Shown here: positions 1 to 11,199 of the stretch, in pieces | Layout of the letters: every line of letters starts with the position of its first letter | Numbering within the stretch: the stretch's first letter is position 1 | From: Hansfordia pulvinata | Lineage: Eukaryota; Ascomycota; Sordariomycetes; Xylariales | Assembly (NCBI GenBank): GCA_006538405.1 | Contig: BJKQ01000005.1 | Coordinates: 992,001-1,056,000, forward strand | Length of the DNA stretch: 64,000 bases | Reading direction: 5' to 3' | The notes under the pieces: generated by a model | What the model was told of the DNA's origin: nothing | The model's database searches: none | Seen by the model: only the letters and a program-made list of their open reading frames with translations | Made by a program: the position numbers and the translations under genes

Positions 1-177
1 TGTGATGGGACCGGCCGGCACTGATCTTGGAAGCACGCGTGCCCGGGGTCGCACGCCCCGCATCTTTAGGGACTCACTCGTAGCTGGCCATTGTCCAAAG
101 AAACCCCGCGCTACTCATCCCAGGATGCTCATTCGTGACCTTGCTCGACCACATCACAGGCCATAGTTGTGATAGCT

Positions 178-1313
178 TCACCTGGGTGAGGAGACACACG
201 CGACGGATAGCAGTTTCCTGCCTTGTTGCGCAGTTGCCGGATTTGTAGCACAGAGGCCGGGTGCAATTGCTGCTACAGGTCGTTCGCTTTGACGGGCTTT
301 CGAGTCTGTTCGCATACCATGCACAGGACGAGACGGCCGCCTAGGCCGCCTTGCCTCTCTTAGAACGTCGCAGACCTTTGCTTCCCCGTCGTCGTCGTCG
401 CCGTCGCCAACACCACTCGGTCTCTTCTCTTGCGTCTTGCGGGCGGTCGTGGAAACGTCGTCCTGAGGTGGCGCGGTCGTCTTTGTGTCCGTACCGGTGG
501 CCGCCGAGGCAGGTTGCTGCTCCTGTCGCATCACTACATAGGCGACTCTTTCAATGTCCATAGCGGACACAGCCAATCGCTTGGCGAGGGTCTCTGCCGC
601 GTCGCTCAGAGCCTGGTATTCCTTGTTGTTGTACTTCAACGAAGGCTTGCTACCATCGCAACACAGCCAGTAATAGACTTCGTCCGAGAAGAAGATGACG
701 GACTCGGGATCATGGACCGATAACAGGAGCGAGGCGGTGGCGGGGCCGATGCCCTTTACTTTGCAAATCGCAGCCAGGGCTTTGGCTGTGTCTCGGTCTC
801 CCCAATACGTGGTCATGGCGCTGCTGATGGTGTCTGATACTACAGCCCCGTCGTTGGACTCGACCAGCTTCATGAGCGTAGGGCGGAACTTTCCATGGCG
901 CCTGTATCAGGTCAGGAAATGGGTGCATGGAAAGTCAACCTGGTGACTCAGAGCCGGGGTGTAGAGTGATGTGAGGAGTCGAGAACCGGACACAGAGCTC
1001 CAGGATACACTCACAGCTTCCAATCAACCAAGGTCTTGACATCATCGTGGTCCATCTGGCGCTTAGGCTGGCTGGAGCGGAAGCTGGCGGTGGCTTCATT
1101 GTATCGAAAGTTGTCCAGATCGAGTAGGGTCTTCTGCCCAGGTTTCGCTACGGGCCAGGAGTTAGTCCAACGTCTACAGAACAATTAGCGGGAAGTGATA
1201 CCAGATTTCTCATCAGACAGGGTCTTGATCAGGGGGTGATACTGGCGCAACAAGTCGTGGAAGGCGGCCGTTGTGAGGGAGGCGGCCGAGGGAATTCGGG
1301 CGGGGGGTGCCAT
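178..1313 (-). CDS. Conserved fungal helix-hairpin-helix protein, function unknown
   Basis: Three exons fit: 1313-1202, 1147-1015 and 901-178, with introns 1201-1148 and 1014-902, both GT-AG. They join in phase to 322 residues. The start ATG at 1313-1311 begins MAPPARIPSA; a more upstream in-frame ATG exists but gives an unconvincing leader. Exon 2 reads into exon 3 as DWKLRHGKFRPTLM. Residues about 128-141 (KVKGIGPATASLLLS) form a helix-hairpin-helix of the kind used by DNA glycosylases for backbone contact. It is followed by a conserved-looking acidic/aromatic segment (FFSDEVYYWLCCDG). I see no glycosylase catalytic Lys/Asp arrangement or 4Fe-4S cysteine loop, so enzymatic activity is not supported. 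The last ~100 residues are low-complexity (poly-Asp, Arg/Pro-rich). From memory this resembles uncharacterised fungal proteins; a DNA-binding or repair role is inference only. It is divergent from the zinc-finger gene at 2242. Confidence 0.82.
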
Positions 1314-2241
1314 GGTGTTAAATGTGAGAAGGGAGAGAGATATGGGATCAATGTTGCTCGCCAGGGACCGGCGTGCGCAAGGGACCAAGAAGAATCAGCA
1401 TGCAAATCGAGTGAAGCAATGGTGATGGACGATTGCGACGCGTGGTATCGCGTGTACCCTCAATAGAGGTGCGAGTACTTCTAGGTACTTACCTATGGTA
1501 CCTATCGTACCTCATGGCAGCCAGCCGGAGCTCGTGTTTCTCAACTCTTATTAAGTGTCTTAGGTAGGTGCCTTAGGTAGAAATGGGCGGAGTACGAGTA
1601 CCCACCTCTCATACGGGCACTCTCGTGGCAGTGAGCAGCGGCGCAGCGCGGGCATCCAATGCCGGCACCAGAGCATAATCTGAACGGCCTGGTCCAGCAA
1701 TGACGGGACCTCAGTGACTGCGGATTGGCATTCACATGCATGTGGACAAGTCGGTACTTCGATGACCGCCAACAAGTGCACGTCAGTTAGCCCTGCGCGG
1801 AAGTACAGTCGAGACCTCCATAGGCCAGACCCCTGCCCGGACACAGCCCCAGAGGCCACCCGTGCGAGAACCTCAAAGACCCTGAGAAAAGGCCCATTCC
1901 GCCCTCCGGAGGGTCTGGAGGGAGTACCTACCCGCGATAAATGACGGGGAAACGACAATCCCATAATGGGCCGCACCGGGGGACGCCCGCTGGACTGATG
2001 AATCCAATCCCGCAGGACATGGCTGCCCCTCCTTCCGCAGCTAGGCCTCTTTATCACTCGTCTTTTTTTCTTGACTGGCCTCCTTCTGTCTTGCCCTTGT
2101 TCCCTCGCTTCCCATCTTCCCGCCGCATCCATCTCACGACACCATCGCCGCGCTCTTCTTCTTCCTCTCGAGAAAACCCCTCCCCCCACGCCACAGGCTT
2201 CATCTCTGGATCAAGACCATCTCCTCCACAACACCGACAAA
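1314..2241. other. Divergent intergenic region
   Basis: This 0.93-kb gap separates the divergent starts of the helix-hairpin-helix gene and the small zinc-finger gene. It contains TAGGTACC-type words near 1475-1580. A pyrimidine-rich stretch from about 2040 to 2235 looks like the leader of the plus-strand gene. Open frames here (for example 1560-2189 minus, 1941-2372 plus) have no recognisable domain. Confidence 0.6.
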
Positions 2242-2808
2242 ATGGGCAACGTACGTCCCCCTCCCCCAACCCTGGATTCCATACCCACTTTGCACACCCA
2301 CACCTGCCAAATCCTCCAACCCGAGCAACGATCGTCACGAAGCCCGCGCATGCGCGCGCGCGCCACAGATGAGGTTACACAAGCGCTGACACGCATTCAA
2401 CAGGGAGCCAGGGCACAGCAGAAGCGCGAGCGCAACCAGAAGGACACCAAGGTTGCCAAGTCGCAGCTCAAGGTGGTGCGTCAAGCCTCTCCCCGACTCT
2501 ATTCGCACGTGGCCTGCGAGCCGCCTGTCTGGCTCAAACTGACCCCGCTGCCTTGCGCGTACAGAACGAGACGGCCAAGGACATCCAGTGCCAAATCTGC
2601 AAGTCGACCTTTCTGAAGACGACCCGCGCTCCTCAGTACGCTCTCGCCTCGTTTTCCTGCTGCCCGCGGCCCGTGTGTGCCGGGGGGCTTCTCCGTCCAT
2701 CTCCCCATCATGAGCTGACTTTCTCTTTCTCTTTCCAGGCTTACTGAGCACGCTTCCAACAAGCACAAGAAGGAGCTGGCCGACTGCTTCCCCGGTTACA
2801 CCTGCTGA
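2242..2808 (+). CDS. Small C2H2-like zinc-binding protein (At2g23090/zf-met2 family)
   Basis: Four exons, 2242-2250, 2404-2475, 2565-2635 and 2739-2808, give a 73-residue protein. The first exon encodes only M-G-N, a short initiator exon that an ORF finder would miss. The second encodes the basic, Gln/Lys/Arg-rich part (GARAQQKRERNQKD). The third carries the zinc-ligand pair in IQCQICKSTF. The fourth carries the histidines in LTEHASNKHKKEL, ending DCFPGYTC. Length, order and the MGNG...KRERN...C-x2-C...H...H pattern match the small eukaryotic At2g23090-like family, whose biochemical role is poorly known. Introns are 2251-2403, 2476-2564 and 2636-2738; the acceptor at 2738 ends a strong pyrimidine tract. 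Intron 1 contains branch-point-like CTGAC. The gene converges with the oxygenase at 3118. Confidence 0.88.
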
Positions 2809-3117
2809 AAGGACTCGTCCAATACCGATCGCATCGCAGTATTCTCCGGACGGCTGGTATCACGCGTCGCGGCGGATGCCTGCGAAAATGAAGAATCCTG
2901 CCTGCCGGAGGCGATGCATGGTTATTCAAGGCGAAGGCGCACTAGGATTGCTTTGAGAGCGATGGGATGTCCTTGCGAGACGTCCATGATAGATTGAGCG
3001 AGCGTGGGAGGGGCGCATGAGAGATGGGTCTATGAGCCAATGACATTTATCAATTTCCACTGCTGCTTTGTCTCTGCCCTCCAGCTGATCGGATCTGTTG
3101 CTTCCGCCTCGGCCGCC
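2809..3117. other. Convergent 3' spacer
   Basis: This 309-bp gap lies between two converging stop codons and probably holds both 3' untranslated regions. I see no further feature. Confidence 0.6.
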
Positions 3118-4462
3118 TCACTGTACCTCGACCGCCGGCGCGATAGTCTGATCGACCTCTGCAGCCCGGCCCTGTCCATCGCCGCCCGCGCCTACAACAC
3201 CGCCGCGATCGGCTCCGGCCTCTTTGGCTTCCTGCGCCCGGATGTCCCGCAGCAGGTCCGGGAACCACCTCTCGCCGACGTCTGGGTGGCTCCGAACGCG
3301 ATTGCGCAGTGTGGCCTCGCCGAGGGTCCGGGAGGGCCCGCCCTTGCGGAAAGTAAACTCCACATCATCTATATGGCCGCCACCCGCCTCTTCCTCGTCG
3401 ATGCGCCTCCGCTGCCGCCGCACCTCGTCGGGGACGTTCCCGACGCCGACCTCGTCGAGCTCGTCGAATGTGGCGGACCCGCGGACGCCTTGGAAGAAGG
3501 GGATAGAGAAGCGCGCCCCTTCCCCCGCCCCGGGAGACAGGACCCGGTGCGTCGTCGACCGGCACACCCCTCGCGTCAGAGCCTCGAGCCCCTGGCCCAT
3601 GGCGACGACCAGCGTGCCGTCCAGGGGCGGCGCGTCGACCCACCGGCCCCTCGCGTTCTGCACCTGCAGGCCCCGGTGCGCGCTGGCCTGCAGCAGGTAG
3701 CTGGTGAGCATGCTGTCCTTGTGCGGGCCGACGCCCTGCCTGCTCGCGGCCTCCTCCGCGCCGAGCCCCAGCTCGTCCGAGTCTGGGTACCGCACAATCT
3801 TGAGCTTGTGCTGCTGGTCGGCGTCGAAGTACCGGTCGAAGGCCGCGGGTGGCAGCTCGATGGCCTCGGCGATGAGGGACGTGAAGCGCCGCGACACGTC
3901 GCCCATGCAGCGCATGTACTCGGCGAAGGTGTCGCGGAAGCCCGGGAGCGCGGCCTCGGAAGGCCACTGGTTGGGGCCCAGCAGGTGGTGATACAGCGGC
4001 TCCCCCGGGCCGGGGGGCCAGCCGGCGTGCGGCTCGGTGCCCAGGTCGATCTGCTCGCGGTGGTCGGCCGCCCCGGCCGTCACCTCGGCCGACAGGCGCG
4101 AGTATCCCAGGAACGAAGGCGCGTTCTTCATCTCGATCTTGAGCCTGCGGTCGTCCGGGGAGGCGGTCAGCTCTACTGTCAGCTGGTGGTGCGGGGAGCC
4201 CGCACCGGGGCTTTCAGATCTCGTCCCTGGCGCAGACAGAAGGGCGGCATCTCGGTACTCACTTCTCCTCGAGGGGCAGGTCAAAGAAGGACCTGCCGGC
4301 GGCAACGACCTGACCGAAAAAGTCGTCCGAGATGCCGACGTTCTTGAGGTAGAGGAACCCGACCTCCATAAGGGCATGGCGCAGGTCCGAGAGGAACTGT
4401 GGCTTGGTGTCGGGGTCGGAGGCCAGTGACAGGTCCAACACGGGCACCGACGTGAAGGCCAT
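3118..4462 (-). CDS. Isopenicillin N synthase-like 2-oxoglutarate/Fe(II)-dependent dioxygenase
   Basis: Two exons (4462-4263 and 4144-3118, intron 4262-4145) encode 408 residues starting MAFTSVPVLDLS. The first ~65 residues, including GFLYLKNVGI and the segment FFDLPLEEK at the splice site, are the DIOX_N domain. The C-terminal half is the double-stranded beta-helix with the iron triad H208, D210 (PHKDSMLT) and H266 (STTHRVLS). R278 in RFSIPFF is the expected 2-oxoglutarate carboxylate contact. The run KIEMKNAPSFLGYS after the splice site matches fungal members of this superfamily. The C-terminus continues past the usual SHPDVGERW...LLRDIRAQ end with about 30 Gly/Ala-rich residues. Known members oxidise small molecules, but the substrate cannot be read from sequence and no biosynthetic partners adjoin. 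IPNS itself is not implied. It is divergent from atp20. Confidence 0.9.
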
Positions 4463-6195
4463 TCTACCGCCCTGTTGATACCTTGTGTAACTTGGGTGGT
4501 CGTCTGACCGTGCGCTGCTTGAATGCTGTTCGTGAGAGACTGCTCGTGGGCTTGTAATGGGGAGAGGGCAGAGCTGGAGACTGCGAAATGCAAAATGCAA
4601 AAGGCAGCGAACTACGGGAACGATGCCGTTTGTCTGGGAAAGGGGATGGCCGTCCCAGACACGACGGCCGGCCGCAGCGTATCATAGGAGGCCGATATGG
4701 CGCGATTCCGCTCCCCAGCGGCGCCTCCTACCCTCGTTTTACCCCACATCCCACCACAGGGGTGGGGAAACTCGGTTTCCCCACGCGATACGGCAGCAGA
4801 CCGCGGACTGCCTCTTCGGACCGCACGTGGCACTGCTTGGGCAAGATCTGTCTGGAGTTGATGCAGTAGTTGGCCGCTCATTAGCGAGTCATCTTTCGTG
4901 CGTTAGTCGGTCATTTCGAATATACTACCTGTAGATCGCCGTCAAAAGTGTCGTGTTCGTGGGCGCGGATCGCACCGACAAGATTCCACGTCCCCTTCTT
5001 GAAGCAGAGAGTCAGCCAACCATAGCAGTCTGCCGCAGGCTGTCCTCGTCTGCCAGTCGAGTCCGGGTATTACCCTGCTAGTTCCTATCCCGCGGAAAAG
5101 AGTCTGAACTACCTCAGCAGAAGCCATTGTGTTCTTGCAACTAGGTACCGTGTTCGTAAAGCTGATGCTCCCAGTGACGTCGATCGCCAATCCAGCCACG
5201 CCACATGTGTTTATGGGCATCTGAGTATATCAGCATGTTGAAGGAATGGAAACCTCTCACGATCTCTTTCCCTGCTCAGAAGCCATGAATAGTCGGTCGT
5301 TGCAGACCTGCTCGGCTGCAGATATTGGTGGCCTGGCGCCGCATCGGCAAAGGGCCTATAATGCGGGCCCTGGTGGCGCTGCAGGAAACCGCAAACAGCT
5401 CTAAAGCAACGCAGGGCAGCATCTGCCACCGACCCAAGCACGGCGTTGATATTTCGATCCTTGAGGACCTTCACCTTCCGAGCCGATTGCTCATGGTCAG
5501 GACACCATGGAGCCACCAGAGGTACGAGTAGGTAAGTTTAAGTCGGTGTGAATGATTGGTCAATTGGACAAGCACGATGGGTCGTCCGGTTTCTCCCGGC
5601 TGCAGAGTTTTGCCAGGTGTCGCCCCTAGTGCAAGCGCGGAAGACCACCTGGCAGCTCAGTCACGTCAATGAGGTACTTAGACACCTAACCATGTACCAC
5701 CGAACGGACCAGTGGCGGCAGGTACCCATTCGCAGCTCTGGAGGGCAGTGGCACGACAAGGCCAAGCTGCTGCCGGGCCCCAGGTGCATGTGCCTTGCGC
5801 CTTGCGATCATTGCTAGTCTCGTACCCGTACACAACCGGCCCGCAGCTCATGGCATGCCTCGCCCACAGAATGAAAGCAAGCAGAGGTACATCTACCTCC
5901 TTTCGGCCAGGCACTCGTACTCGTACCTCTCAAGCACGGCAATAACATTGGATGGATTGAACCGGACTGGAGCAGGCAGGCTCGGATTGAACAATTCGGC
6001 TCCTGAGCTTTTTTCGTGCCAGCTGCTCGTACGTCTCCGACTCCGTCTCTCCCCATCACCGCCGACACCGACGACCCCGACGCCGCCGAGGACCGACAAA
6101 CCCCCCATCGCTGTCACGGACGCCTGAACCCTTTATCTCGCTTCCTATCGACCGCCACCCTCCTCGTCGCCCGTCCCCGTCCCCGTCCCGTCACC
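4463..6195. other. Divergent intergenic region
   Basis: This 1.7-kb region lies between the oxygenase and atp20 starts. The last ~150 bp is C/T-rich, as expected of the atp20 leader. TACTCGTAC words occur near 5912. I see no coding frame with recognisable similarity. Confidence 0.6.
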
Positions 6196-6887
6196 ATGTC
6201 TCCCGCCCTTGTCCGCCCGGCCGTCCTGCGCCAGACCGGCCGCCTCGCTGCCCGTCGCTTCGAGTCCACCACCTCGGCCAAGGCCGCCGAGGCCGCGAAG
6301 GACTCGGCCAACAAGGCTTCCGAGTACTCCCAGAAGGCCGCCGAGGGCCTCTCCAAGGTCTCGTCCTCCGCCGGCCCCGCCATCACCGGCGCCGCCAAGG
6401 GTCTCGCCAGCTCCCTCACCAAGTTCGGCGGCCGCACCGCGAAGCTCGTCGGCTTCGTCGAGCGCCAGATCCCCCACGTCGTCTACTACTCCAAGGTCGG
6501 CGCCGAGCTGTCCAGGATCGTCTTCCGTGGCCAGGGCATGACCCCTCCGTAAGTTGCCGCGCAATACCTGTGTACCCGGCTGTCCGTCCGGGCTCGGTCG
6601 CATCCCTTTCGCTGACCTGCCCCTTCAGCTCCGCCCAGGTCTTCCAGTCCTACTGGCAGAACGTCATCAAGTCTGTCCAGAACCCCAGCACACTCTTCCA
6701 GGCCGCCTCCAAGGGCGCCGCCCAGCCCACCTCTCTGGTCCAGCGCGCCCAGAACATCAGCCGGGCCCAGCTGGTCGCTGGCGGTGTCATCGCCGCCGAA
6801 TGCCTCGGCTTCTTCACTGTTGGTGAGATGATTGGCCGCTTCAAGGTCGTCGGTTACCACGGCGAGGTCAGCGCCGAGCACCACTAA
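6196..6887 (+). CDS. atp20: Mitochondrial F1F0-ATP synthase subunit g
   Basis: Two exons (6196-6548 and 6629-6887, intron 6549-6628) encode 203 residues. The N-terminus (MSPALVRPAVLRQTGRLAARRFEST) is rich in Arg, Ser and Ala without acidic residues, as expected of a mitochondrial targeting peptide. A helical Ala/Lys-rich segment follows. The subunit g domain comes next: FVERQIPHVVYYSKVGAEL, then FQSYWQNVI across the splice site. The C-terminal helix LVAGGVIAAECLGFFTVGEMIG carries a GxxxG-like small-residue pattern and lies in the inner membrane. Subunit g, with subunit e, promotes ATP synthase dimer formation and cristae shape. The frame is open upstream, but the ATG at 6196 sits in a CACC context just before the targeting peptide. 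Fungal subunit g is often shorter; the extra length here is the N-terminal linker. Confidence 0.93.
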
Positions 6888-9882
6888 ACTTCGGCGCCAC
6901 CGCCGGCACCAGCCTCGGCAGGCCCTGCCACCGCACCACGGGGCAGGCAGGGAAAACATCACACATGAGCTCTGGATCCCACGAGGAAGCAGATCGAAAG
7001 TTCGGGTAGATCGGAGAAGAGAGACGAAATCAAAAGCACGATCCGATAGACCGTTTGGTGGTGGGCCACGTCGCCCTCCACCTCGACGGTGGTCGCAAGC
7101 ACTGAAAGGGGGGCCCCGGGCCGGCTCTGCCAAGCAGCAGAGCAGATGGGCAGAGCGGCCGCTTGCGTCCCATGCCGGCTCTGCGCTGGGCCCCCTGGGA
7201 GCTTGTGGCGCCGCCTTAGACAAGCCTTTTCCTTTGTTATCCTGTACAATAGCGCAAACTACAGCATGTGGTCGTGTATTGTGTCGGAGAAAATACAATT
7301 AATCACGTCAACAGTACTTGCTCCCCTGCCTTCATGCAGCTGACCCTGTCCCAGATGGCAACTTGTCGTCTTATCTTGAGAAAAGCGCAACAGCGGCGGT
7401 GGCCTTGTTGTTTTCGGGCACAATCATCACGCATGGCCCGTCTGATATTTGCTGGTCCACTTGGACATAGCTTTTTCTGCTTTGCCGGCATCATGTCGCC
7501 CTGTTGCTAGTTTCCTGGGAGCTCGGGCCGGGCCAGCAGCGGGCACCTACGTGGCCATCCTCGTCGACACACAAACTTGGACGGCCCGGGTTCAGACCAT
7601 GTAAGTTAGGCCATCTACCCGATACACTCGAGCCAGCCGGGGCCCCGTCCGGCGCTCCACCCGGGTCGCGCCGTTGTCTTCAGCCACGGACGTGTTCTCC
7701 CGCCCGGTGCTTCCAATCCCTTCCGTCGCAATCGCGCCGCGAGGTGAGTGGCGGCACGGCTCGCTGCGTCCGGCCTGGCTCAAGAGGTTGTTAGCATCTA
7801 CCGTCTCGGTTTCCGGCTCGCCAGCAATCCAAAGAGGATTCCCATCCATATTCAAGACCGCGCACATCTTGACTTCACAACCATGAGCCTACTGATTTCG
7901 ACGTAAGCAGTTGCTCGAGGGAGCAGAGAGCCCTTGGAAACACTGCACTCTCACTTGAGGCTCTCAACACCCTCGTTGCTGCCGCCAAGGGGAAAATGCC
8001 TGTGGCGTCACCTGCGCCACATCGTCCACGCATAAGCAGCCAGTTGCTTGCCCTTGGAGTTCCGTTCCAAGATGTGGCCTTCTATATGGCCGCCTCATCA
8101 ACGGCGTGTAGCAATCATAGCTGCCTGGAAAGGCCACCGACCTTCGAAGCCAACCTGGAGGAGAGACCCGCCCCGGGCCGTCCACAGAACGAACCACGTC
8201 CAGACTGATTTCCCCACGATGTCAATTCTTGGGAAGCAACGTGGTAACGTCCCTATGGTCCTAGGAGCGTGCTTGGCCCCCAGCTCGAAATATCTTGGTG
8301 CTCCTCACCACGGGCCAGGAATGAATCATCAGGGGAGGGGAACGGGCCAGGAATGAATCATCAGGGGAGGGGGAACGGCCGGGATATGTTGAATAGAAAC
8401 CCGCATCTGCTCGAGTGCCAGTCGCCAGAGGGCACACTGCCGTGGCTGATCTTTGTTGGAATCAGTGGGTTGTGCGAGGCTGGACTGGTAAGAGAATGAG
8501 TAGCTGAGGCAGAAGGTCTCAGCGACCAGACCGCAAGGCCGGCAGCTGGTGCACAACGGCCTTTACCGGGCGCTTGCAGCATTGGTTGGCCATCTCTGGC
8601 CCGTCCTCCGCCGCAGTCTCGTGTGAGGCTATCGACGAGTTTGCCGTGCATCGCGGCACGGCCCAGCCTATACAAGGCTATTCGATCAAGTAAGCGGCTA
8701 GAGGGCCGCATTTGCCTTGTTTGTACTCGTATCTTTATGTCAGGGGCACCATAATGACAGCAAGACTGTAGAATTGGTTAAGACCAAAAAGGGCCATGCG
8801 TCACCCAGATAAATATATTCAACGTCCAATCAGCCGCCTTGCGCTTTTCGTCCTGGCCTCTCAATAAAGGCAACATCCAGTGCAGGCCCCATGCGGGCCG
8901 CAATCCTTCAACACCAATACCCCTCCCCACATCGTGCCCGTGGCACCTGAACTCTCAATAGACATGCACCTGCACGTCTATATATAGACAAACAGGCCAG
9001 ATGATACCTAGTACTCATCTTGTCGCTCCGCAGCATGCAGCTCATGGCGCCCAACACTAGCTCCAGCCCCCTCGCACCTCGCGGCTTGCCCAATATGAGC
9101 AAGAGCGGCCACATCTTCGGACCTGTGCTACCCTCAGCGGCGCGAGCCGGAATGCATTCATGTTTGATCTTCCAATGCGTCTATCATGATGCACACCACG
9201 ACGTAGATATGCGGCCCGGCATAATCTGGAGAGACCACATCGCAATGCGGTGCCTCCGAGCCGGCCAACCGAGCCGCCGAGCACGCCTGTTGGTGATCGA
9301 CCTTTCGCCTGGGTTTTGGAGTTTGGCGCCCTCAAGCCGTTTGACTAGCTGCAAACCTCAACAGGGGAAAGCCAAACGGAGGGCGTCTAGCGTCGCAGCC
9401 TCCCTCCGCATTCTGGCCCACTCGTCCAATCGAGACGTTGGCTATCTTCGCGTCTAAGCGCCGCGACCTGTTGAGAAAGCTAGAGGCTCCATAGCCGCCA
9501 AGGTGCTTCAAGTGAGAAAGGAGGCACCAAGACGGCTGAGATAGAGGCTGTCGCTGAGATCGTTCCGGTAGTTGAGAAGGCCTCATGAAGCGAGCATGCG
9601 CTTCCGTCTGGGTGACTGGGCTTCGATTTGAACGTCGGGCTCAGCCGTGAGAACGAGGCTTTCCGGGAAACGGGTACGGCAGCTGTGTGAGTGGCCACTC
9701 AGCAGTATGGCTAACCCAGGTACGCCGTGCAGAGTAGGCCATGTAGCTGACAAATCGAGCGGATTTGGCCAGATTGAACGGAGGAGAGTTCGACCGCAGC
9801 CTCTCTATGACTTGCGGGCGACCCAGATGTGCCTGTCGGGGAAGTTAGCTGGAGATTGACAGCGAGCCACGGTGAGGGCATC
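6888..9882. other. Intergenic region, no supported gene
   Basis: About 3 kb between atp20 and the methyltransferase. The first several hundred bases are probably the atp20 3' region. A 32-bp tandem duplication lies at 8311-8374 and one TACTCGTA word near 8724. A frame around 9501-9700 reads as plausible protein broken by three TGA codons. No frame shows a recognisable domain. Confidence 0.55.
8311..8374. repeat. Tandem duplication, 2 x 32 bp
   Basis: Two adjacent copies of a 32-bp unit begin CGGGCCAGGAATGAATCATC at 8311 and 8343. They differ by about one base near their ends. It lies in non-coding spacer. Confidence 0.85.
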
Positions 9883-11199
9883 TCACAAATGGCAATAGGC
9901 CCCCGTCTGGCGGCTGCAGATCTCTCTCTTGACATCTCGTGTCAATTGCAGGACTTGGTCTTTGGTGTAGCCCTTGCCTCGGGTCAGGGGGCGAAGTGAC
10001 AGGCCCTCGATGCCCTGGGTCATGCCGAGGTTAAACCATTTGCCCAGGTCTCTCTCGAAATCGTCGCCTGTCCACGGGCTGAAAGGCACTCTTCGGATAA
10101 TGTGCTCCACGTCGACAAACCCGGCTTTTCTCAGGGCCTGGTCGGTATCAGGATAGACACCCATGGAGAACCCTAATTTCTGGGCAGCCCCCATCATTTC
10201 GCGACCCCAGATCCCCAGGCTCGAGTCGTCTGGGAGCTCAGACCCGTTCTCAGCCCGTGGCATGTAGTCGATCTCGACATGTTCCAGGAGGCCACTCCCG
10301 CTCTTGAGAGCCCTGCAAACAGTTAGCGTTTGTTCTTGGGGCGCGTTAGAGTCGCTGAAGGAGCTAACTTGGAGGCGTTCCCATAGAGGCTGGGCCAGTC
10401 GGCCACGGCGCCCACCATCATACGGATGTGTACGAAATCAAATGAGCCGTACACAGCTTCGTCCCAAGGCTCTTCAATGTCACGACGCTGGAATGTGACT
10501 CCTTGTGGGATCCTAAACGTTGGGTCAGCGAAACCCACCTTGGCCATGATTGCAGAGGTACTGTCAACCTACTCAGGTGGCTGTGAAAGACTTAGATCCC
10601 AGCCAACTACGTTGGCAGGGGCCCGGCGCCTGTGCAGAAGAAGAAGAAACAAGTCAATAGTGGCCCAGAAGTCCATTTCTCTAAGAAAACTCACTCGGCT
10701 ATGTCGATCGCCCAAAGGCCTGTACCACAACCCAGGTCGAGAATGTGAGGATTGCGCGGTAGAGGGCGGTCGCATATGCGCACGATGGTCGGGTCTTTGT
10801 TGCGGGCAACATCGAAGAACTTGTGGAATATGTCCAGCCTGTCCATCTCGACCTGCCAATTAAAGATGAAAGTCTCAGCAAGCAGCTCGCAGCCTCTATC
10901 CCCGGGCCAAATGCACTTACGTCGTCGGCGGGAAACATATATGTGCCATTCTTGAACTTGACATAAGATCGCCCATTCTCATAGTCCCAATCGTCGGAGC
11001 CGCTCTGGTGCGGCGGGGGCAAAGATGTCGGAACATTCGAACCTGCAGGTTTCGTGCCGTAGTAACGCACAGAGTCCGATGTGGTCCTGCAGCGGCAGTT
11101 GTCAGAAACCGGCCGGCCCCACGGATTCCTGAAGAGGGCCACATACCCATTCGCATTGCCTCCAGTCAAGTCGTGTCTCTCATGTCTCTGGTGTGCCAT
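9883..11199 (-). CDS. LaeA-like SAM-dependent methyltransferase
   Basis: Six exons assemble in phase to 335 residues: 11199-11147, 11086-10921, 10852-10695, 10629-10573, 10512-10369 and 10312-9883. All five introns are GT-AG and 56-68 bp long. The class I methyltransferase fold is clear. [11 protein letters not shown]...GTYMFPADD segment precedes the domain. Motif I is [17 protein letters not shown] at residues 110-126, followed by VVGWDLSL (motif II acidic end), then [10 protein letters not shown] and [27 protein letters not shown] is the post-motif region. This order is typical of the large fungal LaeA/TAM-domain family, which includes the regulator LaeA and many uncharacterised or secondary-metabolite methyltransferases. 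The sequence alone does not identify it as LaeA. The substrate is unknown, and no polyketide or peptide synthase lies in the window. The start M-A-H-Q was chosen for its CACC-like context; the frame stays open further upstream. Confidence 0.87.

Noticed and set aside
3004..4347. 447-codon plus-strand open frame
   Set aside because: It is antisense to the oxygenase with no domain; same GC-driven shadow effect.
3118..11199. Secondary-metabolite gene cluster (oxygenase plus LaeA-like methyltransferase)
   Set aside because: The two are more than 5 kb apart with the ATP synthase gene between them, and no synthase, transporter or pathway regulator is present.
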